A stretch of 64,000 bases of DNA from Polytrichum commune (GCA_950295325.1 OX485805.1:1862501-1926500), one strand, 5' to 3'; positions 24,747 to 36,875 are shown, counted from the first letter of the stretch. Notes: generated from the letters alone by a model not told the origin. Made by a program: numbers and translations.

Positions 24747-26294
24747 GTCATCACACTGGAGTCTGAGGATGAGCCTGGGTTTTGGCCGAATGCTGATACT
24801 GGGTCTGATGATGGACAATGGACTCCCGCAGAAAGGGAAGGACAAACTTCTCCTGTAGAGAAGGCAGGATGGGTAGGGAAACCACGGGGAGTTCTCCAAA
24901 AACTTGTGCCAGAGAGAGATTCTGTTCTTTTTGGCACATTCTTCTTCCTGTGTATACCCCTAGCCCTTATGTCAATCATCATGGCCTTTTTCCCTCGAGC
25001 AGCAGTACAACATGGTGGTGATATTTCACTTGAGCTTTTCAGGTCTTCATCATCTGGCAAGGACAAATTGCCATTCTCAAAGCGGTATGCAGTGATCTTT
25101 GATGCAGGAAGCTCGGGCAGCCGGGTTCATGTCTACTGTTTTGATGACAAGAAGGACTTGGTAAAAGTTGGATCAGAACTTGCAATCTTCTTGCATGTAG
25201 AGCCAGGTCTGAGTGACTTTGCCCAGGATCCGAAGAGAGGCGCTGAGTCTATACAGCCAATGCTGGATGAAGCACTGCAAGTTGTACCTGTTGAGCAACA
25301 TTCTACCACACCTGTGCGCCTGGGGGCAACAGCAGGGTTAAGACTTCTGCCTGGGGATGAAGCTGTGAACCTGTTGCAAGAAGTGCAGGTGTTGCTGAAG
25401 AACAGCAGTTTCATGTTTCAACCAGACTGGGTAAATGTTATCGACGGAACACAAGAAGGCTCCTACCAGTGGGTGACGATCAATTATCTGCGAGGAAACC
25501 TAGGGAAAAAATATGATGAAACTGTGGGAATTGTAGACCTAGGTGGAGGGTCTGTACAAATGGCATATGCTATTTCAGACGAAGACTACTATAATGCACC
25601 CAAGGCTGGAAGAGATGAAGTTTCTAGTGTGCAACAAATCAAGCTGTTGGGCAGGACATATAATCTGTATGTGCACAGCTACTTACACTATGGATTGTTG
25701 GCCTTACGAGCAGAAGTTTTCAAGCATACGGGCAACACTCCCTGCCCTTGTCTTGCAAAGGATTTTGAAGGTGGTTACCTATATGCAGGGGAAAACCATG
25801 TGGCTCAAGCTAGAGATCAAGGTCCTCATTTTGCAGATTGTCAAGCGCTTATTCTGGATGTTCTCAAAGTAGATCATGCCTGTAAGCACATGAAGTGTAC
25901 ATTTGGAGGCGTTTGGAACGGAGGAGGAGGGCTAGGATTCAAGCAGCTCTTTGTGGCCTCTTTCTTCTTTGACAAGGCAGCTGATGCAGGTATCATCAAG
26001 GACAAGAAGGTTGCATCAGCAGTAGTCACACCTGCTGATTTTGAGGAAGCTGCAAAGAAGTTTTGTAGCCTCAGCTTGGCTGAGATCTCACAGGAATTTC
26101 CCAAGCTGAAGGAAGAGAAGAAAAGATACATTTGCCTGGATCTTGTGTATCAGTACACACTTCTTGTTGTAGGGTTTGGAATTGATCCACAGCAGGAGCT
26201 CACACTCGTGAAGAAGATCATGTACAGGGGCTCAGAGGTTGAAGCAGCATGGCCCTTGGGTAGTGCCATAGAGCTTGTATCTGGCTATCAATAG
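24663..26294 (+). CDS. Apyrase (GDA1/CD39 nucleoside phosphatase), main exon
   Basis: NTP/NDP-hydrolysing ecto- or Golgi-apyrase. The uninterrupted frame reaches its stop at 26292-26294 and contains all five apyrase conserved regions, numbered from 24663: ACR1 FDAGSSGSRVH (146-156), ACR2 GATAGLR (221-227), ACR3 DGTQEGSYQW (261-270) with the expected catalytic Glu265, ACR4 VDLGGGSVQM (291-300) and ACR5 AAWPLGSAIELVS near the C-terminus. A hydrophobic segment at about 88-110 fits a single N-terminal membrane anchor (type II topology). No in-frame ATG precedes that anchor and TGA lies at 24642, so the first exon must lie upstream. The best acceptor gives an exon start at 24747 (AAAGCAG/GTC). The C-terminus is complete, and the catalytic part has no intron. 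Confidence 0.9.
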   Translation: MLLESYPYYIYKDCTELWVSPSPAKVKQVITLESEDEPGFWPNADTGSDDGQWTPAEREGQTSPVEKAGWVGKPRGVLQKLVPERDSVLFGTFFFLCIPLALMSIIMAFFPRAAVQHGGDISLELFRSSSSGKDKLPFSKRYAVIFDAGSSGSRVHVYCFDDKKDLVKVGSELAIFLHVEPGLSDFAQDPKRGAESIQPMLDEALQVVPVEQHSTTPVRLGATAGLRLLPGDEAVNLLQEVQVLLKNSSFMFQPDWVNVIDGTQEGSYQWVTINYLRGNLGKKYDETVGIVDLGGGSVQMAYAISDEDYYNAPKAGRDEVSSVQQIKLLGRTYNLYVHSYLHYGLLALRAEVFKHTGNTPCPCLAKDFEGGYLYAGENHVAQARDQGPHFADCQALILDVLKVDHACKHMKCTFGGVWNGGGGLGFKQLFVASFFFDKAADAGIIKDKKVASAVVTPADFEEAAKKFCSLSLAEISQEFPKLKEEKKRYICLDLVYQYTLLVVGFGIDPQQELTLVKKIMYRGSEVEAAWPLGSAIELVSGYQ

Positions 26295-28500
26295 TGTGGG
26301 GTCTTGGAAAGCTTGAACACAAAGGTTCAACCTGGGCATCAGAATTGTTGTCCTCTTCTGCTCTCGAGTTCCCTCTCCTCACTGACCAGCTGACTGGCAC
26401 TTCTGACTTGGACCAGAGAATTCTGAGCACTGGTGTTTCACCATCGTTGGGATCCTTGAGGTGTGGTTCCTCTACACAAAAGACACCAGAATATCAACTT
26501 CTTAACATGGTTAAGATATTTGTGCGATCACTGAGTTCTCCTTGAGCTCTTTGAGTCTGTACGTCATAATTGACTGTATATATTCAGAAGATGTGGCTGA
26601 ATTTGACAAAGTCATTATTTTGTTCTTAATTCTGTTCAGAGGATGGCTGGATGCTATCTTCTGGGCTGCATCTAGTCTCCTTATTTGTGAACATAGGTAG
26701 AGAGGCCAGTCAACAGCTTCTAGCCGGACTTGAGCTTCAGACTTTGTGGTTTTAAAAGTCCAGGGTTCTGACCCCTGTAGAAGAACCATAGTATAGTGAG
26801 TTCAGGGGCAAAAGCAACGTACATGAAGATATACCTAAGAGACTAAGTTCTAGGGTTATTGAAGAGGTATTAGTGTGAAGGTGGAAATCACAATGCCAGG
26901 TGCACCAGCCAGTTGTGGACTCATGGGAGATTCTTTGCCTTTCTTACTTTGATATTGGCGATGGAGTAGGGCAACAAACATACAAGTTGTAATAGGGATG
27001 GCTCATGACTGTTGTACCATAACTTAGTAATACAGACAAGAGGCATGTAATGCAATGCAGACTCAACGGCATTCATTTGTATTATCAACCATCTCATGGA
27101 GCAGTTATATTCTCAAGAGTTCTCGGGATTTCTCTGCTTGTCATACATCTGGTGGGTACCTATCATGGTTTTCAAATGCTCTAGTTACGACAATGTGTTC
27201 TGTCACTGAATTACTATCACCAGAATAATGTCACTGTCACAATACCCAGAATCCAAGAGCACATGTTTGGGATGTTTTGTGGACTCTGGTGGATTGGGGG
27301 TACCTAAGCAGCAACCAGGAGCCCCTCTGCTTTCAGTCAATACTTATCTCTATATTTCACAGCTCATGAAGTGTCACACATTCCTAAATCTTTCATTATG
27401 ACTGTGCCGTTCAATTTTTTTCGCTTCCCTTATATCTGTTTTCATTTATACACCTAGTAGACAAGCATACTTTGAATTCTCTTATACACTTGCACGTGAA
27501 CAATCAGGTAACAAGGAGCAATAACATAAAAAGGTTTGCATACTAATAAGTATCATGAGATACTTATATGGACAGTGTACATATCCATTTTGGAACTTTC
27601 TTTGGAATATATTTTGTACTTTTGAACCTACCACTGTGCTTGCTCCAAAAAGTCATGTAGGTATGTCCCCTCCTAATTAGAACCTACTTCGTGTGATAAA
27701 TGTACCAAATTTATAGATTCGTCCTTCAACTTTAAATTTATACACAATGGTGAAGATATAACAAATACAATCTATGTGTGTATAAGGTTACTAGTTTTCT
27801 TTGGGGATAGGGTTTAGGGTTTAGGGTTTTTTCAACATGGACAAAACATTTGATGAAGAATTTCACTATTTGCTATAAAAATATTTATAATAAACAAATA
27901 TCAATGTATGAAACGAACTTTGAAGTCACCATTGTTGTCCAATGCATAAACTGTTGCTTCTATATCTTCATCAACAATTGATGGAAGTGTCCTTCAACAA
28001 TGCCAATTCCATGATGCTTGATCTCATATTCAAACAACTCGGCTTCTAAGGATATGTAGAAAGCATAATTAATAGGGCTTGCATTTGAGATAAGTAAATA
28101 GTGACCTTCACAATGAGTAATGCACGCACATGTACACATTAAACTCCTTAAAGAGCTTCCCACATTGGTGGATTGAATTGCTGAAAGATGTGTAGCACAT
28201 GTGAGAGGGAGAAGACAAGGTTTAGGTTTAGGTTTAGGATTTAGGGTTTATAACAAATGATACTGTGGAAAATTTACGGTATCATAACATATGATCCATC
28301 TTCACGTGTCAACCTCCCACGTAGCCTTCCTGAGCAATGTGACATATCCATGCACCAACAATTCAAGAAGTTGGCATAAGAAAAAGAATAAGAAGACACT
28401 TCACATATCAACACATGATACAATGCGAGGGTGTGGGTTGACTTCTTTGAAAGTTTACATCAATGACAAAACATGTGATATGAAGGAGAGAAACGTGACA
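26295..28500. other. Apyrase 3' flank and spacer
   Basis: The apyrase 3' UTR runs an unknown distance past 26294. Beyond it I see no coding exon. Short plant-type telomeric tracts occur at 27808-27830 (three TAGGGTT units) and 28219-28250 (TTTAGG variants). Confidence 0.5.
27808..27830. repeat. Interstitial telomere-type repeat (TTTAGGG)n
   Basis: Three head-to-tail TTTAGGG-type units, the land-plant telomere sequence. Similar short tracts lie at 28219-28250, 49420-49435 and 54165-54184. They are internal and short, so they are more likely repair insertions or teloboxes than an ancient telomere. Confidence 0.8.
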
Positions 28501-30440
28501 ATAAGGAGTGAAATTTGAACTAAGAACATCCGTTCCCTAGGGTTTCGGGATATTAGAGAGTGAGTGACATTACAAGGATTGATATTACGGAGTTTAGGGT
28601 GCATATGGCTCAAGGCCACGGTCCTCTTGAACCAGAAAATTGCCCTGTCCATATGAAGAGTCTGTCAGTGTTAATTTTCTTTTTGGGGAGAGTGGCCGTA
28701 TCCAGGAAAAAAGACAAGTCTTACATACTCATTACAGACCAGGTCACCAAGCGCACCGAACTCAAGTATTCAATCGGCCGACAGACCACTTGAATCTACC
28801 ATACGCGTCGGTTGTAAGACGCATGGATTGGAACTGCTTCAACCATGACACGAATATCTGCCCTAATAGTGACAAGTGGCAACAAGACTCTCACAAGACT
28901 CATGCCCGATCACACCAAAATTACCACAGCCGTGAAATTGCTGAGGATTATGTGGAGAAATAGATGTTGACGCAGGTAGATGTGGAGTAACTTCACCAGT
29001 AGCTATACAGGTGCGTCAGTGGATCCAAAGAGTTGAATCTAGTTGCCCCCCCTGCAGCGATGGCTGGCTTATCCGGTCTGTACCAGAAAACTTTATAAGC
29101 ATCCATGCCCACTCTCTTTTGCACTCCATCACATGCATCAACCTTATCGTATGCCACTTGCTCATCTTTAGAATCGCTGGTAAGGTCGCAGGACGTTCAA
29201 GTGGTAGCAGCCCGGTAGACAAATGTGGTTCAATTTGCAGCCTACTCTCGGCAACACAGCAGTGACAGACTTACTGCCACTCGATCAGAAAGCGACGAAT
29301 TTCTCCCATCTTCACTTTCTCATTTCACAACAGTTGTCGCCATCGTTGAAGATTGGAACAACTCTTGGGCTCAATGCAGAGACCACTGACTTCGTCAAGC
29401 CTTCCTCAGGTAAACCCAATGCTACCCGCGTAACTAGGTCATGTAGCTCAATAGGGTTTGAATATATGCTAATTATTTCCTAGCCATCCATGAATCGACT
29501 GATCAATGTGTAACTAATTGTGGTCGTGGTGATGAATTTAATCTGCAGCAGGTGCTCAGACACTTCATGGAAGATCAGAAAGATCAATATGTCATCAAAA
29601 GCAGATGACCACGACATCCGGCTCAAGAATGGGGGGTAGCTATATATCAACACTACGATCCCACCCTGAGTACTCACACTGTTGCAATAACCATACGTAC
29701 CTCTTTCGATGCACATTCCGTTTATAGATATCAACGTTATCAAGCAGCATCATCACTGGTGAATTAAAATGGAGGAAAAATGTTGAATCTCTTGGTATTA
29801 ATCATTACAGGACTCGTCGGTAACTATCCCTACTGCAATAGCGTTCCTTCAACAACCACCGTAAGTTAGTGAGACGGTGCATAGTAAAAATGTAGATGTC
29901 AACCCTTCATGTTAATTCGCACATGTTCTGCAAGCAGACAAATTAGCAGATGTTCACCTGGGTAATACACCACTTACACACGGCGAACGTCAAGAACTCT
30001 CCCACAAGTTGGGGAGCCACTTTTTTTGCACTCCAACGTCGGACAACCGAGAACGTTCGAAGTTTGAGTTTTCTAGAGGTTAGTCCGACGTTTCAAAACG
30101 TTTGACGACTTTCTAAACACCAGTTACCTTCCTCGTCTCAGAAACCAGGCTTACGAAGTTTTAACTTTATTGGTTTCTCATCTCGGCATGTGAGTCATGA
30201 CTTTCTACCGGAAAACTTTACTCGAACGAACGTTGGACGTCTCACAAACCTTTTGCACTCCCACACATGAGGCTTCTTATTGAAACGTCGGTGTGTGATT
30301 AATGGACACTAGAAGTGTGCACTGCTGGGGAATAGCCCAGGCTCACCAATCCTCCTGAGGGGAGTCAAGAATATGCACTGACGATTTATGGGTTATTGTT
30401 CTATCAGTGACGGAGGCAAGAAAGTGTCACAACTCGGCAG

Positions 30441-31035
30441 CCCCGCGAAGCGAATGCTGGGCATGGTCCTGCCGGGCGGCGGTTATCTCCGGATCCGCAT
30501 TGGCATCCACTGCGGCCCTGTATACGCGGGTGTGCTCGGCCATAAGAATCCGTGCTACACATTTGTGGGAGACACGGTGAACACCGCCAGCCGGATGGAG
30601 AGCAGCGGATTCCCCATGTGCATCCAGCTGAGCGATGCTGCCCACTCCGAGATGCTCAAGTCGGGCCTGACCTCGCACCAGTTCCTGCCGCTGGGCACTC
30701 GCCGGATCAAGGGTAAGGGCGACATGGTGGCTTGGTTGGGCTGCGACGGGGGGTGGCAGGAAGCAGCGACCGATGCCATGTCGTGGGCTAGCCCTGCAGA
30801 GGAAGAGTTGGTGGTCTCCTTGAGTGCCAATGCCATCCACCACACCCATCTGCACAATCAGATTGCCATGCTGGAGGCCTTGTTGGCTGCCAAGCGCATG
30901 GAATTGGATTCGATCAATTCTAGCGCACCTCAATCATCAAGAGCAGCTGGAGTGACTTGGTTGGCCTGTGATGTGAAGGCGGGTGGCAGGAAGGATGCAT
31001 GCAGGCAGCGCTCAATGCCAAGTTTTGGGTCATAA
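30441..31035 (+). pseudogene. Class III adenylyl/guanylyl cyclase, C-terminal half only
   Basis: The frame encodes the second half of a class III nucleotidyl cyclase domain: RIGIHCGPVYAGVLGHK, then FVGDTVNTASRMES, then RRIKGKGDMVAWL. The Asn and Arg of NTASR, which stabilise the transition state in this family, are present. The residue that selects the purine (Y-x-F-V-G-D) is Thr, so substrate choice cannot be read off; Asp would be typical of adenylyl and Cys of guanylyl cyclases. The first half with the metal-binding aspartates is not found in 28.5-30.4 kb in any frame I could read, and an acceptor-like CTCGGCAG ends at 30440. The block is GC- and CpG-rich compared with its surroundings. 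The tail beyond residue WL is unlike the family and is repeated downstream. Most likely a displaced gene fragment; a distant 5' exon remains possible. Confidence 0.7.
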
Positions 31036-31325
31036 TTCCTGCAGACATAGACTTGGTGGTCGATTGCCGTGAGTGCCAATTCCATCCACCACAGCCATGT
31101 GCACAATCAGATCATAGTCATGCTAGAGGCCTTCTTTGTTGGCAAAGGCATGGAATTGGATTCACTAAATTCTCCCGCAACTCGACCGATTGCTTGGAAG
31201 AGCAGCTGGAGTGACTTAAATGGCCTGCCATATGAAGGGGACCGGTAGAAAGCATGCATGCAGCGCTCGATGCCATGTAGTGCGCTAGTCCTGCAGAGGA
31301 AGACTTGGTGGTCGATCGCTGCGAG
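30751..31325. repeat. Degenerate tandem triplication of the cyclase tail
   Basis: Units start at GGGTGGCAGG (30751), GGGTGGCAGG (30981) and a diverged GGACCGGTAG (31239). All three carry a CTGCAGA block and a TTGGTGGTC block; the first two also share GTGCCAA, CCATCCACCACA, CATGGAATTGGATTC and GAGCAGCTGGAGTGACTT. Periods are 230 and about 258 bp, and the third unit is truncated. Only the first unit keeps the reading frame, so copying happened at the DNA level after or during decay of the gene. Confidence 0.85.
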
Positions 31326-31380
31326 TATCGATGCCATACAACTCACTCGCAGCGATCGACCACCAAGTCTTCCTCTGCAA
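31291..31380. repeat. Perfect 35-bp inverted repeat formed from the cyclase-tail repeat
   Basis: The arm at 31292-31326 (begins TGCAGAGGAAGACTTGGTGG) has an exact reverse complement at 31345-31379, with an 18-nt spacer. The left arm belongs to the third cyclase-tail unit; the right arm is an inverted copy of it. Transcription from either side would give a long, perfectly paired hairpin homologous to the upstream cyclase units. Confidence 0.95.
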
Positions 31381-32095
31381 GTGCCGGACGTGGGCCCATT
31401 GTCAGTGTTGCGAACGATCTTGTCAGTGCCAGCTTCTTCGGTATGGTTACTCTTCCTCTGCAGCTTACTGATACTACACCCGAAATAACTGTATAACAGA
31501 TCTACCACATCAAGAATCTCCATGAGGACGTGGAAGTACCCACAGGTAGTCCAGGCTGCAACATCCAACGACGCCCTCAAGTTCGGTGTTCACCATTGCC
31601 CAACAGCGGCTTAGCACCTTCCCTCTTAGCATTGGGTCTTTTTGTGTTAATTTCCGTCACAACCAGGTTCGCAGCAACTTTTACACCCGTGATATGTGAG
31701 AACCAGGTGTGAAATTTTGATAGTACGCCAACTCACAATAGCAAGTTGCAATGTACACAACTTCATTCATCCATTCAGTATGCTGACAAAGGTTAGTTGA
31801 AAACATTTAGCTGCGTCCAAGTTGCCCGTTCCTTCAGCTTACGAATTAAAAAAATTCATCATTTCTTGATATGGGCGTTACCAAAATATTCTACACGGCA
31901 GCGCTAACAGGATCGCAATGCCACATATCCCTGCTTCAACTCTAAGTCTCCTCAGCGTCACAGCCACATAATTTCATGACATGGTAGTTCTCACTACCAA
32001 AGTGTCAATATCATCTACATAAGTGGTCTCTGTTTGTGAATAGATTCAGAAGTTCTTCACGAAAAAGGATTTTCATTCCCGCTATCGTGTCCGCC

Positions 32096-32412
32096 CACTA
32101 CTAGAAGTAAAGCAAATTAGAGCCACTTTGGAACACCTCTGGAACGCTTTTGTAACGAAACGAGGTTTTTATGGGCTTCTTTGGCGTCTGATTTTTAACA
32201 AATCCGTTGCAAAATTGAACCAACAACATGGGAATCTCTATTACGGGCCCGACGCAAAAAAGAGCGCTTGTCCCATTCCAAATCCGTTGTTATCTGTCTG
32301 CTTCCAACGTTATTGAAGCATTGTTGACATCCTTCTGTGAGAAGATAACAACAGTTTCGTTGGAAACGAGCACGTTCCAAAAACGTTCTTATTTGCCCTC
32401 ATTGTAGTAGTG
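32096..32412. mobile_element. 317-bp CACTA-type MITE with GCC target duplication
   Basis: The left end CACTACTAGAAG and the right end, read inverted as CACTACTACAATG, match the termini of plant CACTA (En/Spm) transposons. A direct GCC at 32093-32095 and 32413-32415 is the expected 3-bp target duplication. Subterminal GGAACG/CGTTCC motifs recur near both ends, as is usual for CACTA transposase sites. No transposase is encoded, so the element is non-autonomous. Confidence 0.92.
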
Positions 32413-32670
32413 GCCATCGTCTGCGCCAGAAGACTCATTCTCACACGGAGTTGAAGTTACTCTCCTCTCATCTACTACCTCCTCAGTTACGGACTCGGCT
32501 GCACTTCTCGCAGCCGTCCTGTTAGCAGCACCATCTTGTCGGCATAATCGGTCGAGATCCTAATGTTTACAAGTCACATGCTGACATCTTTCTGTTCTCT
32601 TCATTACTAGGAGGTATATTCCATAGATTTCCCTAAAATGATCGGTAATTTTCCTAAAGTCTTGAACTTG

Positions 32671-32732
32671 AACCGGTTATTTCTCTAACTCAACCGGTTC
32701 ATCTTGTAACAACCGGTCGGTTCTACCGGTTC
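32671..32732. promoter_or_regulatory. Cluster of AACCGGTT palindromes
   Basis: The 8-bp palindrome AACCGGTT occurs at 32671 and 32692. Related AACCGGTCGGTT (32711) and ACCGGTTC (32725) follow within 60 bp. No gene start is evident on either side, so its role is unknown. Confidence 0.35.
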
Positions 32733-35700
32733 ATTGATAATGAATAAGGTTTAGACATGAGCTCCGAAAAATATCAAACAAATGGCTACGTGTACGATTG
32801 GCATCTACTAATCATCTCGCACTAATTGCCTGTTTCATCTCCTACGGCGAGAAGTGGGTGCAGAGAAAAAAGTATCCAAAATACACACGTAGTCTACCTT
32901 AAAGAGCTTTCTGTTTTGACCTTCGGTCTTCGACACTTAGAAGCTCTGAAGGGTGGGTAGCGTTGTTATCCTAATCATGAACGACGTACTGATAGATTCC
33001 AGTGTGCACCCAATAAAAGAGAGACCAACCTTGAGACTGGCCACCGATTTCGCTTTTGGAACTGGCGTTTTCGAATGTGTTCAACCTCCACATTCATGAT
33101 CTAAAGCCTTACTTGTGTGCACCAAAATGAATCCTACGTGAAACAATTTGCACGTGCACAAGACAAAACTAATGAAGGTTCACAATGTAGGGTGCCCCAT
33201 GTAATTCTGATAGTGATATTACACCGCATTTCCCTTACCAAACCAATGCCAATGAGAAAATCAGTAAAAGCCGTGCGGAAGTAAACCAATTTTAGAGAAT
33301 GCTTGTCCTATTCCATGACCGAAAACCCATGTAGGAAGAACCATATGTGCATCATGCCCCATAGCTGTTGCGAGAAACGTCGTGAGCAGGATCATGAGAT
33401 CAACTGAAGTTTGTCAGAACAGTGAAGTCAAAAAGTCTAAGTTTATAGTGTGGTGGATATGTCAGCAAATCAATCATAAAATGTAAGGGCATTCCTGAAG
33501 AGAAGGCAGATGCACATTCTTTTTTTAGTAAACTTTGTAACACCAACTCATCTCCACAATACTGGGAGATAAAGTAGTGTGTCTCTCTGTGCATTAGCCG
33601 GAGTGGACACCATGGAATTCTTTCCGGGGTCAAACCTCTAATCGGCTGTAGGGAAATATTTTGGGGAAGCCGCCAGGGTGGTGTTTGTAGCAACCTGGCC
33701 GACTATGTACCCAGGGCAAAGTGTTCTTTCAGTGAAAGGCAAAAGAACACTTCGCTCTATTTTAAGCACATGACTTTGTGAACTTTGCAGTGGTCAGTGA
33801 TCTTCTAAAAGTTTAGCTAGGAAAATCTGAGGATCCTTCTCTCCATACTATGGGGCGATGGAAGCTCCAAGCCCAATAACTTTGTCATGGCCACACTTGT
33901 TCTTTCAAGGTTGTTTGCATTTATGCGCATGAAGGTTATGGATATATTATGGACAATATTTGTAACCTTGTGTTCAGACAATTCTATGCAAACCCCAACA
34001 TGTTAAGGTTTCGATACCATGAATCTCAATACATGTTAGGTATCTTTCATGTGGAATATGTAGCTGATTGTGGCACAATTTCTTATTTGAATGAACCAAA
34101 CGACAACTTTGCTACCTCACCATGTCTGTCAGCTGCTTATATTTTTTCGCATTTGCAAGACACTTGTCTATTGCTGCTTATAACGCATTTTGTGGAGCAT
34201 TGTGAAGAGGACAATTCTTTGCAACATGCCAAAATGATGTCCGAATGATTTAAGTTGGTGACGAAACACCTCAACTTCATGCTACTAACACATTCCCGGC
34301 CCATATGTGAACAAATGACTCGACAATCAAGATATACATCACCAATGGTCCAACTTCTTTGATATCCTAAACAAACATTACATGTAACCCAAATACTCAA
34401 ATTTTGCTATGGAAGATATATGGGCAATCCCCCCCCCCCCCTGGTAATAGTTACCTTTGCCGACTCAATCTAATTGATAATTGCCTCACCTCCTCTCTTG
34501 CAGCACCAACAAGCACATTGATAAGTTTGGGAACCAATTGACACAATGAAGATGCCCGTGCCATTGTCAACAAACTCATTGCCCATCCCACCAAAAGACA
34601 CTTTACACTAACCCACACAACGATCCATGAAGATAAACACCTAGAAAAAACTCTATCCTCATGGCTCCTCTGATGCTTCTATTATTTGCCAAGATGTACA
34701 TTTTTTAGTTGGAAATGGAAACGATGTATAGTGGATGGTGGATCCATAGGCACTAACCATTCACGAGGATGGTTAACAGAGCATCATCACATCAAGGAAC
34801 ACCCAATGTTACTCTTCTTTTCTTTTCTGTTGACGAAAAGAAAGCTCCGTAAATGCATTCTTCTGTAAGTCAAAGTGTTTGCTTCTCAACATCATGTGGA
34901 TTGGAAAATAATAATAATAATAATATTTTTGCTGCAATATTTATGATATTGAAAATGAAATGAAAATAACACCAGTGTTTTGTTTACACCTACATTAATG
35001 GGAGCATGTTCTTTTTAGCCTTGATCATGTTTTACCCATAGGGGATGGACTAAAATCTAAATGACGTGTGTGGGTGACTCTCGGGGGAGGGCGGGTCACT
35101 GGCAAAAATTGTAGAAACAATGTCCAGAACTCTTAATTAAGGGCCCTAAACCCTAAATGTTATATTAGACTAAATTAGCTTAATTTAACATTAATTTTGC
35201 AAGCATTCATCCACTCGAAAGAATCAGGCAAAGGCAATTCACACATGACAAGTGAATAAGCCTAAGATTTTAAGTTCATTTTAAAAACAACAAAAGCCCT
35301 TTCAAAGGGTAAAATGTCACAATATACCAATGAAGATTTCCATTTGATTTCTTATTTCAAAGTTGATGTTATGTTTTCCTAATGTGTGCCACTTTGAGAA
35401 TGGAAGCCCTACCAATTCCTCACATGTTCTGTTCAAGTGAACATATATATATTGGATCTTGAAGAATGGTGCATTCAATATGGTATTTATGGCCAATGTC
35501 TTTTTGAAGCATGATGGGGCAAGCGGACAACCATCTCGGGTAGGACGGGCAAAGGTGTCGGCCCTCTTTTGAGGAGCTCTCAGTGACAACAGGTGGGAAC
35601 ATCAAAGTCATCATTCTCTCTTCCTTCTTAGTAGGGGACCCCTAAAGACGACATGGAGAATACATATCATGTGCTTGGCAAAGGTGATGAAGAGATCATG

Positions 35701-36120
35701 GTAATAGGGGTGGTCATTTAACATGCTTCTAACATGTTACCCTTGGTTCTTTTGTTAAGATCCATTTATGCGCCCTACTCTCTTTGTAATCAATGCAAAT
35801 CAAAATGACGGATTTATGTGTTGATTTTGATTGATTCAATTTGTGGAACGCATTTGATGCACGAATTACATAGATTGTATCGGACAGTGATTAAAGATGG
35901 ATTACGTCAAATTTGAACCTTACCATTACAAACATGTTCAACAAGCATGTCAATCTTAAATAATCATGTATGATTACAGGATTACATGCTTCAAAGTACC
36001 CTTTAGTATAAAATAAATTCTACTAAGTATAAATTTGTGCTTTGGCCCTTTTACTAACTTTACTCTACTAACATGAATTGCAAGCGTTGGCTTAGATTTG
36101 AACAACTTTTCATAATGCCA
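32733..36120. other. Gene-free spacer
   Basis: Only unsupported short frames, the longest about 99 codons at 33949-34248. A 13-C run lies near 34430-34441 and an ATA tract near 34910. I see no exon with splice support. Confidence 0.5.
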
Positions 36121-36368
36121 TGAGATTATGCATATTTTGAGTTTCCACCTCTTGTGTGGTGCTCAGCTTTACAAACTTCTCCAACATTTGCAGCATCTTC
36201 AATATTCCAATCCAAGCTCAATGGCCACTCACCAATATTTTCTCCAACATTGACTATGGTGTCCAAGTCCAAAATTCCTAGCCAATCGCCATTTTCTCCA
36301 ACTTCTTGTGTGGAAGTCATGAAAATTTATTTTTAACCTTAATTGTTGTCCACCACATTCTCCAACAT

Positions 36369-36875
36369 CTTGCATGAGATCTTCAAAGTTTTTGTTGGAG
36401 CTTAGCCGTTCTCCATGTGTGAAATTGATGTTACAGCTTCCACATCATAACATGGTTGTGTCTTCAAAATCTTGCATGATATCTTCAAAGGTTTTGTTGG
36501 GGCTTAGCCGTTCTCCATGTGTGAAAGTGATGTTACAACTTTTACATCATAACATGGTTGTGTCTTCAACATCTTGCATGATATCTTCAAAGTTTTTTGT
36601 TGGGGCTTAGCCATTCTCCATGTGTGAAAATGATGTTACAACTTCCACATCGTAATATGGTAGTGTCTCCATCATCTTGCATGATATCTTCAAAGTTTTT
36701 GTTGGGGCTTAGCCATTCTCTATGTGTGAAAGTAATATTACAACTTCCACATCGTAATATGGTTGTGTCTCCATTATCTTGCATGATATCTTCAAAGTTT
36801 TTGTTGGGGCTTAGCCATTCTCCATGTGTGAAAGTGATGTTACAACTTCCACATCGTAACATGGTTGTGTGACAT
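36369..36875. repeat. 102-bp minisatellite, five units
   Basis: CTTGCATGA(T/G)ATCTTCAAAG recurs at 36369, 36471, 36573, 36676 and 36778. The period of 102-103 bp is a multiple of three, so both strands stay open for 70-110 codons. On the minus strand this gives a 34-residue repeat with the core LRCGSCNIxFTH and SPNKNFEDIMQ. A one-base change in a T run (36593-36598) breaks the minus frame, and substitutions include non-synonymous ones. I therefore treat it as non-coding. A more diverged flank with CTCCAACATT motifs precedes it. Confidence 0.9.

Noticed and set aside
26745-26785. GGGTTCTGACCCC near the apyrase 3' end, resembling a tRNA or SINE B-box
   Set aside because: Only the B-box-like word is present; no A-box, stem pairing or target duplications.
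27808-28250. Remnant of an ancestral telomere or chromosome fusion
   Set aside because: Only two short tracts with variant units and similar ones elsewhere in the window; repair-derived or telobox origin is simpler.
33710-33760. Small inverted repeat AAGTGTTCTTT / AAAGAACACTT
   Set aside because: Only 11-bp arms with a short loop and no flanking signature; such hairpins are expected by chance in this much sequence.
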